Source of the DNA: Gammaproteobacteria bacterium
GTDB lineage: Bacteria; Pseudomonadota; Gammaproteobacteria; Steroidobacterales; GCA-2729495
Direction of reading: 5' to 3'
DNA: 64,000 nt
Assembly (NCBI GenBank): GCA_016874095.1
Contig: VGVH01000001.1
Coordinates: 186,001-250,000 of the forward strand
In this document: positions 55,896 through 64,000 of the stretch, piece by piece
Layout: the number at the start of each line of letters is the position of its first letter
How positions within the stretch are numbered: position 1 is the first letter of the stretch
Made by a program: the position numbers and the translations under genes
Notes under the pieces: model-generated
The model's input: only the letters and a program-made list of their open reading frames with translations
What the model was told of the DNA's origin: nothing
Databases searched by the model: none

Positions 55896-56833
55896 CGTCC
55901 GAGAACCTCACCAACCAGCTGCCGGCCGCGGGCGAAGTCTGCTGCAGGCTGGCGTTGCCGGCCCGCCGCCTGCACCTCGTGCAGGCGCAGGAGGCCCGTG
56001 CCCGCCTGGACATCGATGCCGGCATCGCCGGCGCGCAGGACAGTGCCGGGCGGCGGCGCCGCCGAACCGGCGGGCAGCGCCTCTGCGCGCCAGCAGCGCA
56101 GTTGCGCGCCGGCCAGCGTGGTTTCGGCAACCGGGCGGGGATTGAACGCGCGTACCCGCCGCTCGATCACCTGCGCCGGCTGCAGCCAGTCGATGCGCGC
56201 GTCGGACTTGGCGAGCTTCGGCGCGTAGGAGGCCCCGACGGCAGGTTGCGGCACGGCTTGCACACTGCCGAGAAGAATCCGGTCGAGCCAGCTGCTGAGC
56301 AGATCGGCGCCCAGGGTCGCGAGTCGATCGTGCAGCCCGGCTGCCGTTTCGAGCCGCCCGATGGCGGTGCGCGCCGTGGCAAAGACCGGCCCGGTATCGA
56401 GACCTTCTTCGAGTTGCATCAGCGCGACGCCCGTCTCGGCATCGCCCGCGAGGATCGCCGCCTGGATCGGCCCCGCGCCGCGCCACCGCGGCAGGAGCGA
56501 GGCGTGGATATTCAGGCAACCGCGCGGGGGCAGATCCAGCACCGCGCGCGGCAGGATCAGGCCGTAGGCCACGACGACGATGAGATCGGGCTTCAATCGC
56601 GCGAGCATGTCGACTGCGGACCTGTCTTTGCGGAGACTTTCGGGCTGCAGCACCGGCAGGCCCTGCGCGAGCGCGAACTGCTTGACCGGGCTCGCCGTGA
56701 GCTGGCGCCCGCGGCCGGCCGGCCGGTCGGGCTGGGTGAGCACGGCGACGACCTCATGCGTTGATCGCACAAGACCCGCCAACGCCGGCACGGCGAACTC
56801 CGGCGAGCCGGCGAAGATGAGGCGTGCCGCCAG
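55892..56833 (-). CDS. fmt: Methionyl-tRNA formyltransferase
   Basis: Formylates initiator Met-tRNA. The protein begins [18 protein letters not shown] and contains [55 protein letters not shown] (catalytic region), [17 protein letters not shown] and the C-terminal OB-type domain. No ATG, GTG or TTG lies between the def stop (56842) and the conserved start. CTG at 56833 gives [13 protein letters not shown] and is used here, about 313 residues, the family length. A start error in the sequence is an alternative. Confidence 0.88.
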   Translation of the reverse strand: MAARLIFAGSPEFAVPALAGLVRSTHEVVAVLTQPDRPAGRGRQLTASPVKQFALAQGLPVLQPESLRKDRSAVDMLARLKPDLIVVVAYGLILPRAVLDLPPRGCLNIHASLLPRWRGAGPIQAAILAGDAETGVALMQLEEGLDTGPVFATARTAIGRLETAAGLHDRLATLGADLLSSWLDRILLGSVQAVPQPAVGASYAPKLAKSDARIDWLQPAQVIERRVRAFNPRPVAETTLAGAQLRCWRAEALPAGSAAPPPGTVLRAGDAGIDVQAGTGLLRLHEVQAAGRQRQPAADFARGRQLVGEVLGR

Positions 56834-56841
56834 TGGCGTTC

Positions 56842-57378
56842 CTAGATGACCGGCGCGCGACGTGCGGCGGGTTTCTCCGCCTCGCGCCTGGCGGTCTTTT
56901 CGAGCTTCTTGCGGATGCGCTGCCGCTTGAGCTCGGAGAGGTGGTCGATGAAGAGCTTGCCTTCGAGGTGATCGAGTTCGTGCTGCACGCAGACCGCCAG
57001 CAGTCCGTCGGCGTCGAACTCGAACGGTTTGCCCTGGTCGTTCAACGCCCGGACGCGGATGCGCGCCGCGCGCTCGACGCTCTCGGTGTAGCCGGGCACC
57101 GAGAGGCAACCCTCCTCGCCCGCCTCGAGGCCGTCACGGGACAGGATCTCCGGGTTGATCAGCACCAGCGGCGCGCTGCGGTCATCCGACACGTCCATTA
57201 CGATCAGCCGCTCATGGACGTCGACCTGGGTGGCGGCAAGACCTACCCCCGGGGCCGCGTACATGGTCTCGAGCATGTCCCGGGCGAGCTGCCGCAGCCG
57301 GTCATCGACGACAGCAACCGGCCGGGCGCGGGACCGCAGCCGGGGATCGGGATATTCCAAAATCTTCAATAGCGCCAT
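56842..57378 (-). CDS. def: Peptide deformylase
   Basis: Removes the formyl group from nascent proteins. A 178-residue metalloenzyme with all three motifs: [15 protein letters not shown] (motif 1), [13 protein letters not shown] (motif 2, metal-binding Cys) and [16 protein letters not shown] (HExxH-type HELDH). ATG start at 57378; fmt follows directly. The 244 nt between it and the divergent LysM gene (57379-57622) should contain both promoters; I see no other feature in them. Confidence 0.96.
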   Translation of the reverse strand: MALLKILEYPDPRLRSRARPVAVVDDRLRQLARDMLETMYAAPGVGLAATQVDVHERLIVMDVSDDRSAPLVLINPEILSRDGLEAGEEGCLSVPGYTESVERAARIRVRALNDQGKPFEFDADGLLAVCVQHELDHLEGKLFIDHLSELKRQRIRKKLEKTARREAEKPAARRAPVI

Positions 57379-57622
57379 GGGGATTCCCTCACAGTTTCGT
57401 GTCTATCGCTATGAGGGCTCAATAATTTTATGATATACCGCGTCCGTTTCGCCCCGCGACCGGACGCCTTGCGCGACCCGGTCGGGGCTAAGTGGTTGCT
57501 GCCACAGGTCATAGCCAGTGATAACCCGGCAAGTGCGGCCGGGATTATAGCAACGGCAGTATTGCCTGCCGGTGAGCGTTGACCAGAGGCAGTTGTTGCC
57601 TCTGATCGGGGATGCAGCGTTC

Positions 57623-58747
57623 ATGAAAGTCTCTCACCCACGCCGCCGTTCGCTCGTGCTGGTCATGTCAACCGCCGCTCTCGCGCTCGGCTCGTCCACA
57701 GTGCTCGCCACGGGCACCGCTGTCACCATCGGCGGCCAGGAAGCAGCGGCTGGTACCGTCCAGCTGGCGCTGAATCCTTCCCACCCGGACACCTACGTGG
57801 TCAAACGGGGTGACACGCTGTGGGACATCTCGGCGATGTTCCTGCGCGATCCCTGGTTCTGGCCCGAGATCTGGTACGCGAACCCGCAGGTCGCGAACCC
57901 ACACCTTATTTATCCGGGCGACATGCTGAACCTGGTGTACGTCGACGGCCAGCCGCGCCTGCAGCTGACGCGGGGCGCTGGCGGCACGCAGAGCGGTGGA
58001 ACACAACGGCTTTCGGCGGCCATCCGCGAAATGAGCCTCGAAGATGCGATCCCGGCGATTCCGCTGGAAGTCATTGGCGCGTTCCTCGGCCGCGGCTCGC
58101 TGCTGCAGAAGGACGACTTCGAGGCGGCTCCTTACGTGGTCGCTATCCGTGACGAGCGCCTGATCGGCTCGGCGGGCAACGACCTGTATGTGCGTGGCGA
58201 CGTCGGTGGCATGAATAACAGCTACAACGTCGTGCACCCTGGCAGGGAACTGGTCGATCCGGATGACGGCGACTTCCTCGGCTACGAGGGCATCCATGTC
58301 GGTGCCGGGACGATCCGCCGCAATGGCGATCCGGCGACCATGTTCCTCTCGGAATCCTCCCGCGAAGCGCTGGAGGGTGACCGGCTCATCGCGCAGCAGG
58401 TGACGCAACCGGCCTCGTTCATGCCAAAGGCGCCGTCGCGCCCGGTCGAGGGATCGATCGTGGCGGTGGTGGACGGCGTCACGCAGGTCGGCCAGTACCA
58501 GATCATCATGATCAATCGGGGCAGCAGGCATGGCCTGGAGCCGGGCAATGTGCTGCGTGTGTGGCAGGCGGGCGAAGAAGTGACCGATCATCGCAAACCC
58601 GGGCGAATTTCCAGGAAAGTACGCTTGCCCGCGGAGCCTGCCGGCCTTTCAATGGTGTTCCGCACCTATGACCGCGCCAGCTTCGCGCTGGTGCTCGAGG
58701 CAACGAGCGCAATTCATGTCGAGGACGTCGTCAAGAATCCGGACTGA
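57623..58747 (+). CDS. LysM peptidoglycan-binding secreted protein
   Basis: A 374-residue precursor with a signal peptide (SLVLVMSTAALALGSSTVLA). It has one LysM domain (about residues 53-110: DTYVVKRGDTLWDISAMFLRD, WYANPQVANPHLIYPGDMLNL) and a long C-terminal part typical of the LysM protein next to dprA. It likely binds the cell wall. ATG at 57623 is preferred over upstream in-frame codons, which lack a signal helix. Confidence 0.85.
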   Translation: MKVSHPRRRSLVLVMSTAALALGSSTVLATGTAVTIGGQEAAAGTVQLALNPSHPDTYVVKRGDTLWDISAMFLRDPWFWPEIWYANPQVANPHLIYPGDMLNLVYVDGQPRLQLTRGAGGTQSGGTQRLSAAIREMSLEDAIPAIPLEVIGAFLGRGSLLQKDDFEAAPYVVAIRDERLIGSAGNDLYVRGDVGGMNNSYNVVHPGRELVDPDDGDFLGYEGIHVGAGTIRRNGDPATMFLSESSREALEGDRLIAQQVTQPASFMPKAPSRPVEGSIVAVVDGVTQVGQYQIIMINRGSRHGLEPGNVLRVWQAGEEVTDHRKPGRISRKVRLPAEPAGLSMVFRTYDRASFALVLEATSAIHVEDVVKNPD

Positions 58748-58775
58748 TACCCCCGACACTGCTGCAGTTCGCGTG

Positions 58776-58806
58776 ACGGCCCGCATTCCGGCGGGCCGTT
58801 GCTTTT
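58776..58806 (+). terminator. Rho-independent terminator after the LysM gene
   Basis: ACGGCCCGC (58776-58784) and GCGGGCCGT (58791-58799) form a perfect 9-bp stem with a 6-nt loop, followed by TTGCTTTT. It lies 28 nt after the stop and just before dprA. Confidence 0.8.
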
Positions 58807-58821
58807 CCGGGCACTGCCATC

Positions 58822-59949
58822 GTGGCCGTTGAGGGCTCGCAGCAGGCGACCCGCGCGTGGATCGCGCTCGCCGATGCGCCAGGCCTCACCGGCGACCAGT
58901 TGGGGCCGCTGCTCGCGCACCACGGTGATGCAAGCTCGCTCGCCGCCGCCATGGCCGCCCCGGACCCAGCGCGCATGGCGGCGGCGCTGGCGTGGCTCGA
59001 AGGCGGCAATGATCGCCACCTCATCAGTATCACGGACCCTCGCTACCCGCGGCTGCTCGCCGCGACGCAGACCGCACCGGTCGCGCTGTTCGTACGCGGC
59101 GACCCGGACTGCCTGTCGTTGCCGCAGCTCGGGATCGTCGGCAGCCGCAAGGCCACCGCCGCGGGCATGGAAAACGCCGAGGCCTTCGCCGCACATCTCG
59201 CGGGCTGCGGCCTGGTGGTCACCAGCGGTCTGGCGCTGGGCATCGATACCGCGGCGCACGGCGGCGCCCTGGCCGCGAAGGGTCGGACTATCGCCGTACT
59301 CGGCACCGGGCCCGAGCGGATCTACCCGCGCACGAACGAAGCGCTCGCTGCACGCATCGCCACGGAAGGCGGCGCGCTCGTCAGCGAGTTCCTGCCCGGC
59401 GTACCGGCGCTCAAGGAGAACTTCCCCCGTCGCAATCGCATCATCAGCGGACTGTCGCTCGGCACGCTGGTCGTGGAAGCCGGCATCCAGTCGGGCGCAC
59501 TGATCACCGCGAGACGCGCGATCGAGCAGGGCCGCGAAGTCTTTGCCATCCCGGGCTCGATACATAATCCGCTCGCAAAAGGCTGTCACCGCTTGATTCG
59601 CGAAGGCGCGAAACTTGTCGAGTCGGCCGAGCACATTCTCGAAGAACTCGGCCCCTTGCTCTCGTTGACGCAGGCATCGCTGCGCGCGGGCGACGATCAC
59701 CCGACGAGGAGTTCGAAATCCGACGAGGCGGTTGATCGTCGCCTGCGCGCAGCGATGCCGGAAACCCGCGAGCGAGACATCGATTACGGCAAACTGCTCG
59801 ACGCACTCGGCTGGGATCCAGCGACAGTCGATATGCTGGTGCTGCGCAGCGGATTGACGGCTGGGGAGGTTTCCTCCATGCTACTTATTCTCGAACTCGA
59901 CGGCACGGTGCAGCCGCTTGCGGGCGGCAGATACCAGCGAACGAGGTAG
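58822..59949 (+). CDS. dprA: DNA-processing protein DprA/Smf
   Basis: DprA binds incoming single-stranded DNA and loads RecA during transformation. A 375-residue protein with an N-terminal helical region and the Rossmann-like core: LGIVGSRKATAAGMENAEAFAAHL, VTSGLALGIDTAAHGGAL, TIAVLGTGPERIYPRTN, FPRRNRIISGLSLGTLVVEA and EVFAIPGSIHNPLAKG. A C-terminal winged-helix part follows (about 310-370). GTG start at 58822. Confidence 0.94.
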   Translation: MAVEGSQQATRAWIALADAPGLTGDQLGPLLAHHGDASSLAAAMAAPDPARMAAALAWLEGGNDRHLISITDPRYPRLLAATQTAPVALFVRGDPDCLSLPQLGIVGSRKATAAGMENAEAFAAHLAGCGLVVTSGLALGIDTAAHGGALAAKGRTIAVLGTGPERIYPRTNEALAARIATEGGALVSEFLPGVPALKENFPRRNRIISGLSLGTLVVEAGIQSGALITARRAIEQGREVFAIPGSIHNPLAKGCHRLIREGAKLVESAEHILEELGPLLSLTQASLRAGDDHPTRSSKSDEAVDRRLRAAMPETRERDIDYGKLLDALGWDPATVDMLVLRSGLTAGEVSSMLLILELDGTVQPLAGGRYQRTR

Positions 59950-59966
59950 CGGCGGTTCTGAAAGCG

Positions 59967-60443
59967 ATGACACACAGCGTTCTCGACGTCCTCATGTACC
60001 TGTTTGAGGCGATGTCCGAACAGGGACAGGACGAGGCCACCGATCACGCTGTCCTGCGCCAGGAGCTGCTCCGCGCCGGTTTCGGCGAACCTGAAGTCGA
60101 CCGCGCGCTCGATTGGCTCGAGGATCTCCACGACGACCCGGACCGGCCCTTTCCCGAGGCGCCCGGTCCCCTGTCGTTCCGCCTGTACGGCCCGATCGAA
60201 ATGTCGCGGCTGGACACTGCCTGCCGGGGGTATCTGCTTTATCTCGAGGAGGCTGGCATACTCGCGCCCGCCGCCCGGGAGATCGTGATCGACCGGCTGA
60301 TGGCACTCGGTGCGGCTGAGATCGATGTCGAGCAGGTGAAGTGGGTCACGCTGATGGTGCTCTACAGCCAGGGCGGCCAGAAACAGGCGTTTACCCGCAT
60401 GGAAGACCTGGTCTTCGAGGAGCACGACGGGCCGGTCAACTGA
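59967..60443 (+). CDS. smg: Smg/DUF494 family protein
   Basis: A 158-residue protein of the Smg (DUF494) family: SVLDVLMYLFEAM, the LLRAGFGEPEVDRALDWLEDL helix pair and a C-terminal LGAAEIDVEQVKWVTLMVLYSQGGQ. The function is unclear; the gene is conserved next to dprA and topA. ATG start at 59967, 17 nt after dprA. The weak hairpin after it (60471-60489, ACCGCGG/CCGCGGT) may end the transcript. Confidence 0.9.
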   Translation: MTHSVLDVLMYLFEAMSEQGQDEATDHAVLRQELLRAGFGEPEVDRALDWLEDLHDDPDRPFPEAPGPLSFRLYGPIEMSRLDTACRGYLLYLEEAGILAPAAREIVIDRLMALGAAEIDVEQVKWVTLMVLYSQGGQKQAFTRMEDLVFEEHDGPVN

Positions 60444-60514
60444 GCCGAAATCGAGGCTGATTGTTAAGCGACCGCGGCACTGCCGCGGTTTGTCGTCTAT
60501 GGATTCCGCAAACA

Positions 60515-62953
60515 ATGGCTAGCAATGTCGTCATCGTCGAATCGCCCGCAAAAGCCAAGACGATCGGCAAATACCTCGGCAAGGACTACACGATCCTCGC
60601 CTCCTACGGCCATGTCCGCGACCTGGTGCCGAAGGAAGGCGCGGTCGATCCGGACAACGGCTATGCGATGCGCTACGGACTGATCGAGCGCAACGAAAAG
60701 CACGTCGAAACCATCGCGAAAGCGGTCAGGAAAGCCAAGGCCGTCTACCTCGCCACGGACCCTGACCGCGAGGGCGAAGCCATCAGCTGGCACCTCGCCG
60801 AAATCCTCAAGGAGCGCGGCGCGCTCGAGGGTCGTTCGCTGCATCGGGTCGTCTTCTACGAGATCACCGATCGCGAGGTCCGCGAGGCCATGAAAGAGCC
60901 GCGCGAAGTGTCCGGCGATCTCGTCAATGCGCAGCAGGCGCGTCGGGCACTCGACTATCTCGTCGGCTTCAACCTGTCGCCGCTGCTGTGGAAGAAAGTC
61001 CAGCCGAAGCTCTCGGCCGGCCGGGTGCAGAGCCCTGCGCTGCGGCTCATCTGCGAACGCGAGGATGAGATCGAAGCGTTCAAGCCGCAGGAGTACTGGA
61101 TGATCGAGGCCGACCTCGCCGCGCGCGGCGCGGCGTTCACTGCCCGGCTTGCCGAATTCCGCGGCGAAAAGGTCGAGCAGTTCTCCTTCGGCAATTCGCA
61201 GTCCGCCAACGGCGCCCGCGATGCCGTGCTCACCGCGGCCAACGGCCGGGTGCGCGTCGCGACGATCGAAAAGAAGCAGCGCCGACGCAACCCGGCGCCG
61301 CCGTTCACGACTTCGACCCTGCAGCAGGAAGCCTCGCGCAAGCTCGGCTTCAACGCGCGGCGCACGATGATGACGGCGCAGCGACTTTACGAAGGCATCG
61401 AGACCGGCGATGGCGTGGTGGGACTCATCACCTACATGCGCACCGACTCCGTGAATCTCGCAGCGGTCGCGCTGGAGGAAATCCGCGGCTTCATCGCTGA
61501 GCGCTACGGGCGCGACAACCTGCCCCTGGAACCGCGCCTGTACAAGACGAACGCGCGCAACGCCCAGGAAGCACACGAGGGCGTACGCCCGACCAGCGTG
61601 AGCCGCACCCCCGACAGCCTGAAGCAGTACCTGAGCGAAGAGCAATTCCGGCTCTACGACCTGATCTGGAAGCGCACCGTCGCCTGCCAGATGATCCCCG
61701 CCGTCTACGACATGGTGACCGTGGACATGAATCCGGCCGCGGACGCCAGCGTCGCGCGCCTGCGTTCCACGGGCTCGACACTCGTCGTGCCGGGCTTCAT
61801 CGCGGTCTACCAGGAGGGCCAGGACGATACCGCCGATGACGACGGCGATCGCATCCTGCCGCCACTCGCCGAAGGCGACGTGGTGGACCTCGCCGACCTG
61901 CGCGCCGACCAGCATTTCACCGAGCCGCCGCCGCGGTTTAACGACGCGACCCTGGTCAAGGCGCTCGAGGAGTTCGGCATCGGCCGGCCATCGACCTACG
62001 CCTCGATCATCTCGACCCTGCAGGAGCGCGGCTACGTCGAGATGGACGGCAAGCGCTTCAGGCCGAAGGACATCGGCCGCATCGTCAACAAGTTCCTCAC
62101 CGATCATTTCACCCGCTACGTCGACTACGGATTTACCGCGCACATGGAAGACGAGCTCGACGAGGTGTCGCGCGGCGAGCGGCCGTGGACCACGGTACTC
62201 GACGAGTTCTGGCAGCCGTTCCTCGCGCTGGTGAAGGACAAGGAAATTAGCGTCAGTCGCGAGCAGGTGGCGCAGGCGCGCGATCTCGGCATCGATCCGG
62301 CATCCGGCAAGCCGATCTCCGTGCGCATGGGCCGGTTCGGGCCGTTCGCCCAGATCGGCACCAAGGACGACGAGGAGAAGCCGCGCTTTGCCGGGCTGCG
62401 TCCGGGCCAGAAGATGAACACGATCACGCTGGCCGACGCGCTGGAGCTGTTCAAGCTGCCGCGCAAGCTCGGCGCGACCGCGGAAGGCGAGCCGGTTCAA
62501 GCCAGCGTCGGACGATTCGGCCCCTACGTCCAGTACGGCAAGCAGTACGTTTCCCTCAAGACTGACGACCCGTACACCATCACGCTCGAGCGCGCGCTCG
62601 AAATCATCGCCGAGAAGAAGATCGCCGATGCCAACCGGTTGATCCTCGATTTCCCGGATCGGGGCATTCAGGTGCTGAACGGCCGCTACGGTCCATACAT
62701 CACTGACAAGAAGAAGAACGCGCGCATCCCGAAGGGCGAGGATCCGAAGTCCCTCACGCTCGCGCAGTGCCAGGAACTGCTGGCGGCCGCGCCGGAACGC
62801 GGCCGTGGCCGGTTCGGGCGGCGCGCTGCGGCAAAGAAGGACGCTGCGCCAGCCCCGGCCGAGGTAGCCCCGAAGGCCGCAGCCAAGCCGCGGAAGGCTG
62901 TCGCCAGGAAGCCCCGCGGCACGAAGAAAAAGGCCACCGCCGACGCTGGCTGA
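60515..62953 (+). CDS. topA: DNA topoisomerase I
   Basis: Relaxes negative supercoils. Toprim starts VVIVESPAKAKTIGKYLG, with ATDPDREGEAISWHL. The active-site Tyr307 is in LITYMRTDSVNL, followed by EAHEGVRPTSVSRTP, GIGRPSTYASIISTLQERGY and the C-terminal repeats (RMGRFGPFAQIG, VGRFGPYVQYG, NGRYGPYITD). Unlike E. coli TopA there are no zinc-finger Cys clusters. The last 50 residues are an Ala/Lys/Pro-rich basic tail. 812 residues; ATG start at 60515. Confidence 0.95.
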   Translation: MASNVVIVESPAKAKTIGKYLGKDYTILASYGHVRDLVPKEGAVDPDNGYAMRYGLIERNEKHVETIAKAVRKAKAVYLATDPDREGEAISWHLAEILKERGALEGRSLHRVVFYEITDREVREAMKEPREVSGDLVNAQQARRALDYLVGFNLSPLLWKKVQPKLSAGRVQSPALRLICEREDEIEAFKPQEYWMIEADLAARGAAFTARLAEFRGEKVEQFSFGNSQSANGARDAVLTAANGRVRVATIEKKQRRRNPAPPFTTSTLQQEASRKLGFNARRTMMTAQRLYEGIETGDGVVGLITYMRTDSVNLAAVALEEIRGFIAERYGRDNLPLEPRLYKTNARNAQEAHEGVRPTSVSRTPDSLKQYLSEEQFRLYDLIWKRTVACQMIPAVYDMVTVDMNPAADASVARLRSTGSTLVVPGFIAVYQEGQDDTADDDGDRILPPLAEGDVVDLADLRADQHFTEPPPRFNDATLVKALEEFGIGRPSTYASIISTLQERGYVEMDGKRFRPKDIGRIVNKFLTDHFTRYVDYGFTAHMEDELDEVSRGERPWTTVLDEFWQPFLALVKDKEISVSREQVAQARDLGIDPASGKPISVRMGRFGPFAQIGTKDDEEKPRFAGLRPGQKMNTITLADALELFKLPRKLGATAEGEPVQASVGRFGPYVQYGKQYVSLKTDDPYTITLERALEIIAEKKIADANRLILDFPDRGIQVLNGRYGPYITDKKKNARIPKGEDPKSLTLAQCQELLAAAPERGRGRFGRRAAAKKDAAPAPAEVAPKAAAKPRKAVARKPRGTKKKATADAG

Positions 62954-62976
62954 CGAGCCTGCCGCAGACGCTCCCG

Positions 62977-64000
62977 ATGCGAACAGCCCGCTATTGCCTG
63001 TTTTTCGCGAGCGCCCTCCTGCTGGCGGCGACCGCGGGCGCCGAGACGCGTGCGCTCGAGGAGGTGCCGCGCGTCTACCTGGTCCAGTTGCGGGAGCCGG
63101 CGGCACTACCGGCACTGAAAGCCCAGCGCAGTACCGCTCGACTCACCCGCCGTGGCCGGCTCGATGTGCGCTCGGCCGCGGTGCGCAGCTACGCAGCACG
63201 ACTCGGCGAGACGCAGGACAGCGTGCTGGCCAGCATCGGTGCCGTGGATGCGAAGATCTACAGCTACCGCCTCGCGTTCAACGGCTTCGCTGCGCGCCTG
63301 ACACCGGCGCAGGCTGCGAAGCTCGCGGGCCATCGCAGCGTCGGGCGTGTGTGGGCCGACGAGGTCCGGCAGCTGAAATCCAACGCGAGTGCCAGCTACA
63401 TGGGACTCCTCGACCGCGGCAGCGGTCTGCGAGGCAACCTCGGGCTGCGCGGCGAGGACGTCGTCATCGGCGTGATCGACAGCGGCATCACGCCCGGGCA
63501 CCTCAGCTTCTCCGACCATGTGGAAAAGAAAAAGCCGCGCATCTGCAGAACGAGTTTCGGCGAGAGTTCGTTGCTGTTTCGCTGGCTCTGTCGCCGTTAC
63601 GACACTCCCCGCTACGCGCAGGCCTTCGAGCCGCTGGAGGGCTGGCAGGGCGACTGCGAGACAGGGGTCGGTTTCGCAGCCAGCGACTGCAACAACAAGC
63701 TGATCGGCGCTCGCTGGTACTACGCAGGATTCAGCGATCTGTACTCGCTCGATCCGAACGAATTCCTGTCGCCCAAGGACGCCGACGGGCACGGCACCCA
63801 CATCGCATCGGTCGCTGCCGGCAATCCTGTCCGCGCCGAGATAGGCAACACCGAAGTCGCCGGTGTATCCGGCATCGCGCCGCGCGCGCGACTCGCCATC
63901 TACAAGGCATGCTGGCTGGCGGTGACGACCGACAATCTCCGGCCCATCCGCGCGAGCTGCGCGATGTCCGACCTGCAGAGCGCCATCGAGGACGCGATCG
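62977..64000 (+). CDS. Secreted subtilisin-like serine protease (3' end outside window)
   Basis: About 341 residues are visible. A signal peptide (LFFASALLLAATAGA) is followed by an inhibitor-I9-type propeptide (RVYLVQLREPAALPAL ... YRLAFNGFAARLTPAQAAKL). The S8 catalytic domain starts about residue 160 with the Asp motif VVIGVIDSGITPGHLSF and the His motif DADGHGTHIASVAAGN. The catalytic Ser lies beyond the window. An internal Cys-containing insertion (ICRTSFGES ... WQGDCETG ... CNNKLIGARWYYAG) is like subtilases with PA inserts. ATG start at 62977, 24 nt after topA. Confidence 0.9.
   Translation, partial: MRTARYCLFFASALLLAATAGAETRALEEVPRVYLVQLREPAALPALKAQRSTARLTRRGRLDVRSAAVRSYAARLGETQDSVLASIGAVDAKIYSYRLAFNGFAARLTPAQAAKLAGHRSVGRVWADEVRQLKSNASASYMGLLDRGSGLRGNLGLRGEDVVIGVIDSGITPGHLSFSDHVEKKKPRICRTSFGESSLLFRWLCRRYDTPRYAQAFEPLEGWQGDCETGVGFAASDCNNKLIGARWYYAGFSDLYSLDPNEFLSPKDADGHGTHIASVAAGNPVRAEIGNTEVAGVSGIAPRARLAIYKACWLAVTTDNLRPIRASCAMSDLQSAIEDAI

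Noticed and set aside
60497-63115. 872-codon open frame antisense to topA
   Set aside because: Same reason: no family motif, composition typical of antisense high-GC frames.

Overview
The window is a high-GC bacterial chromosome segment with tightly packed genes, many GTGA or ATGA stop/start overlaps, and no rRNA, tRNA, CRISPR, phage or IS transposase that I can see. The gene content (trpE with a ribosome-mediated attenuator, priA-argS-SPOR, rsmB-fmt-def-LysM-dprA-smg-topA, an NtrYX-type two-component pair, pntAB) points to a gammaproteobacterium of the Xanthomonadales/Nevskiales/Steroidobacter kind. This is an inference from gene content, not a phylogenetic placement.

0-13 kb. On the minus strand lie the 5' part of trpE and its leader: a sigma70-like promoter, a 21-residue leader peptide with three Trp codons in a row, and mutually exclusive hairpins. 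Upstream are a long inverted repeat, two tandem SLC13-RCK transporters and a degenerate class II ribonucleotide-reductase-like protein. Divergent from these are ppc, a D-2-hydroxyacid dehydrogenase, a membrane protein and a ChrA-type transporter. ChrA converges on the remains of a frameshifted, truncated pseudopilin.

13-25 kb. Mixed metabolic genes: a VOC protein, an NmrA-like reductase, acs, a 5'-3' exonuclease and an HNH nuclease separated by a 22-bp-arm palindromic element, class I aldolase, a Tat-exported DUF1838 protein that seems to start at CTG, and several secreted or lipid-anchored proteins of unknown function.

25-36 kb. Two peptide-binding proteins on the plus strand converge on a four-gene oppBCDF-like operon on the minus strand. 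Then come a small membrane protein and pntA-pntB (proton-translocating transhydrogenase).

36-44 kb. A three-gene bufferin-type RiPP cluster: a Cys-rich precursor with a 114-bp internal duplication and 12 Cys, a DUF692/MNIO enzyme and a DUF2063 partner. A hairpin between precursor and enzyme appears to hide the enzyme's ribosome-binding site. A PQQ dehydrogenase is divergent from it. Next are a crotonase, a secreted protein and a sigma/anti-sigma-like operon. The sigma-priA gap has an AT-rich stretch and three DnaA-box-like 9-mers.

44-64 kb. Core information-processing genes: priA, argS, a SPOR protein, a PLP desulfhydrase family enzyme, an NAD(P)-binding protein, ntrY plus an ntrX-like regulator whose AAA+ domain has lost its catalytic motifs, DUF4390, rsmB (frameshifted at a G9 tract), fmt, def, LysM, dprA, smg, topA and the start of a subtilase.
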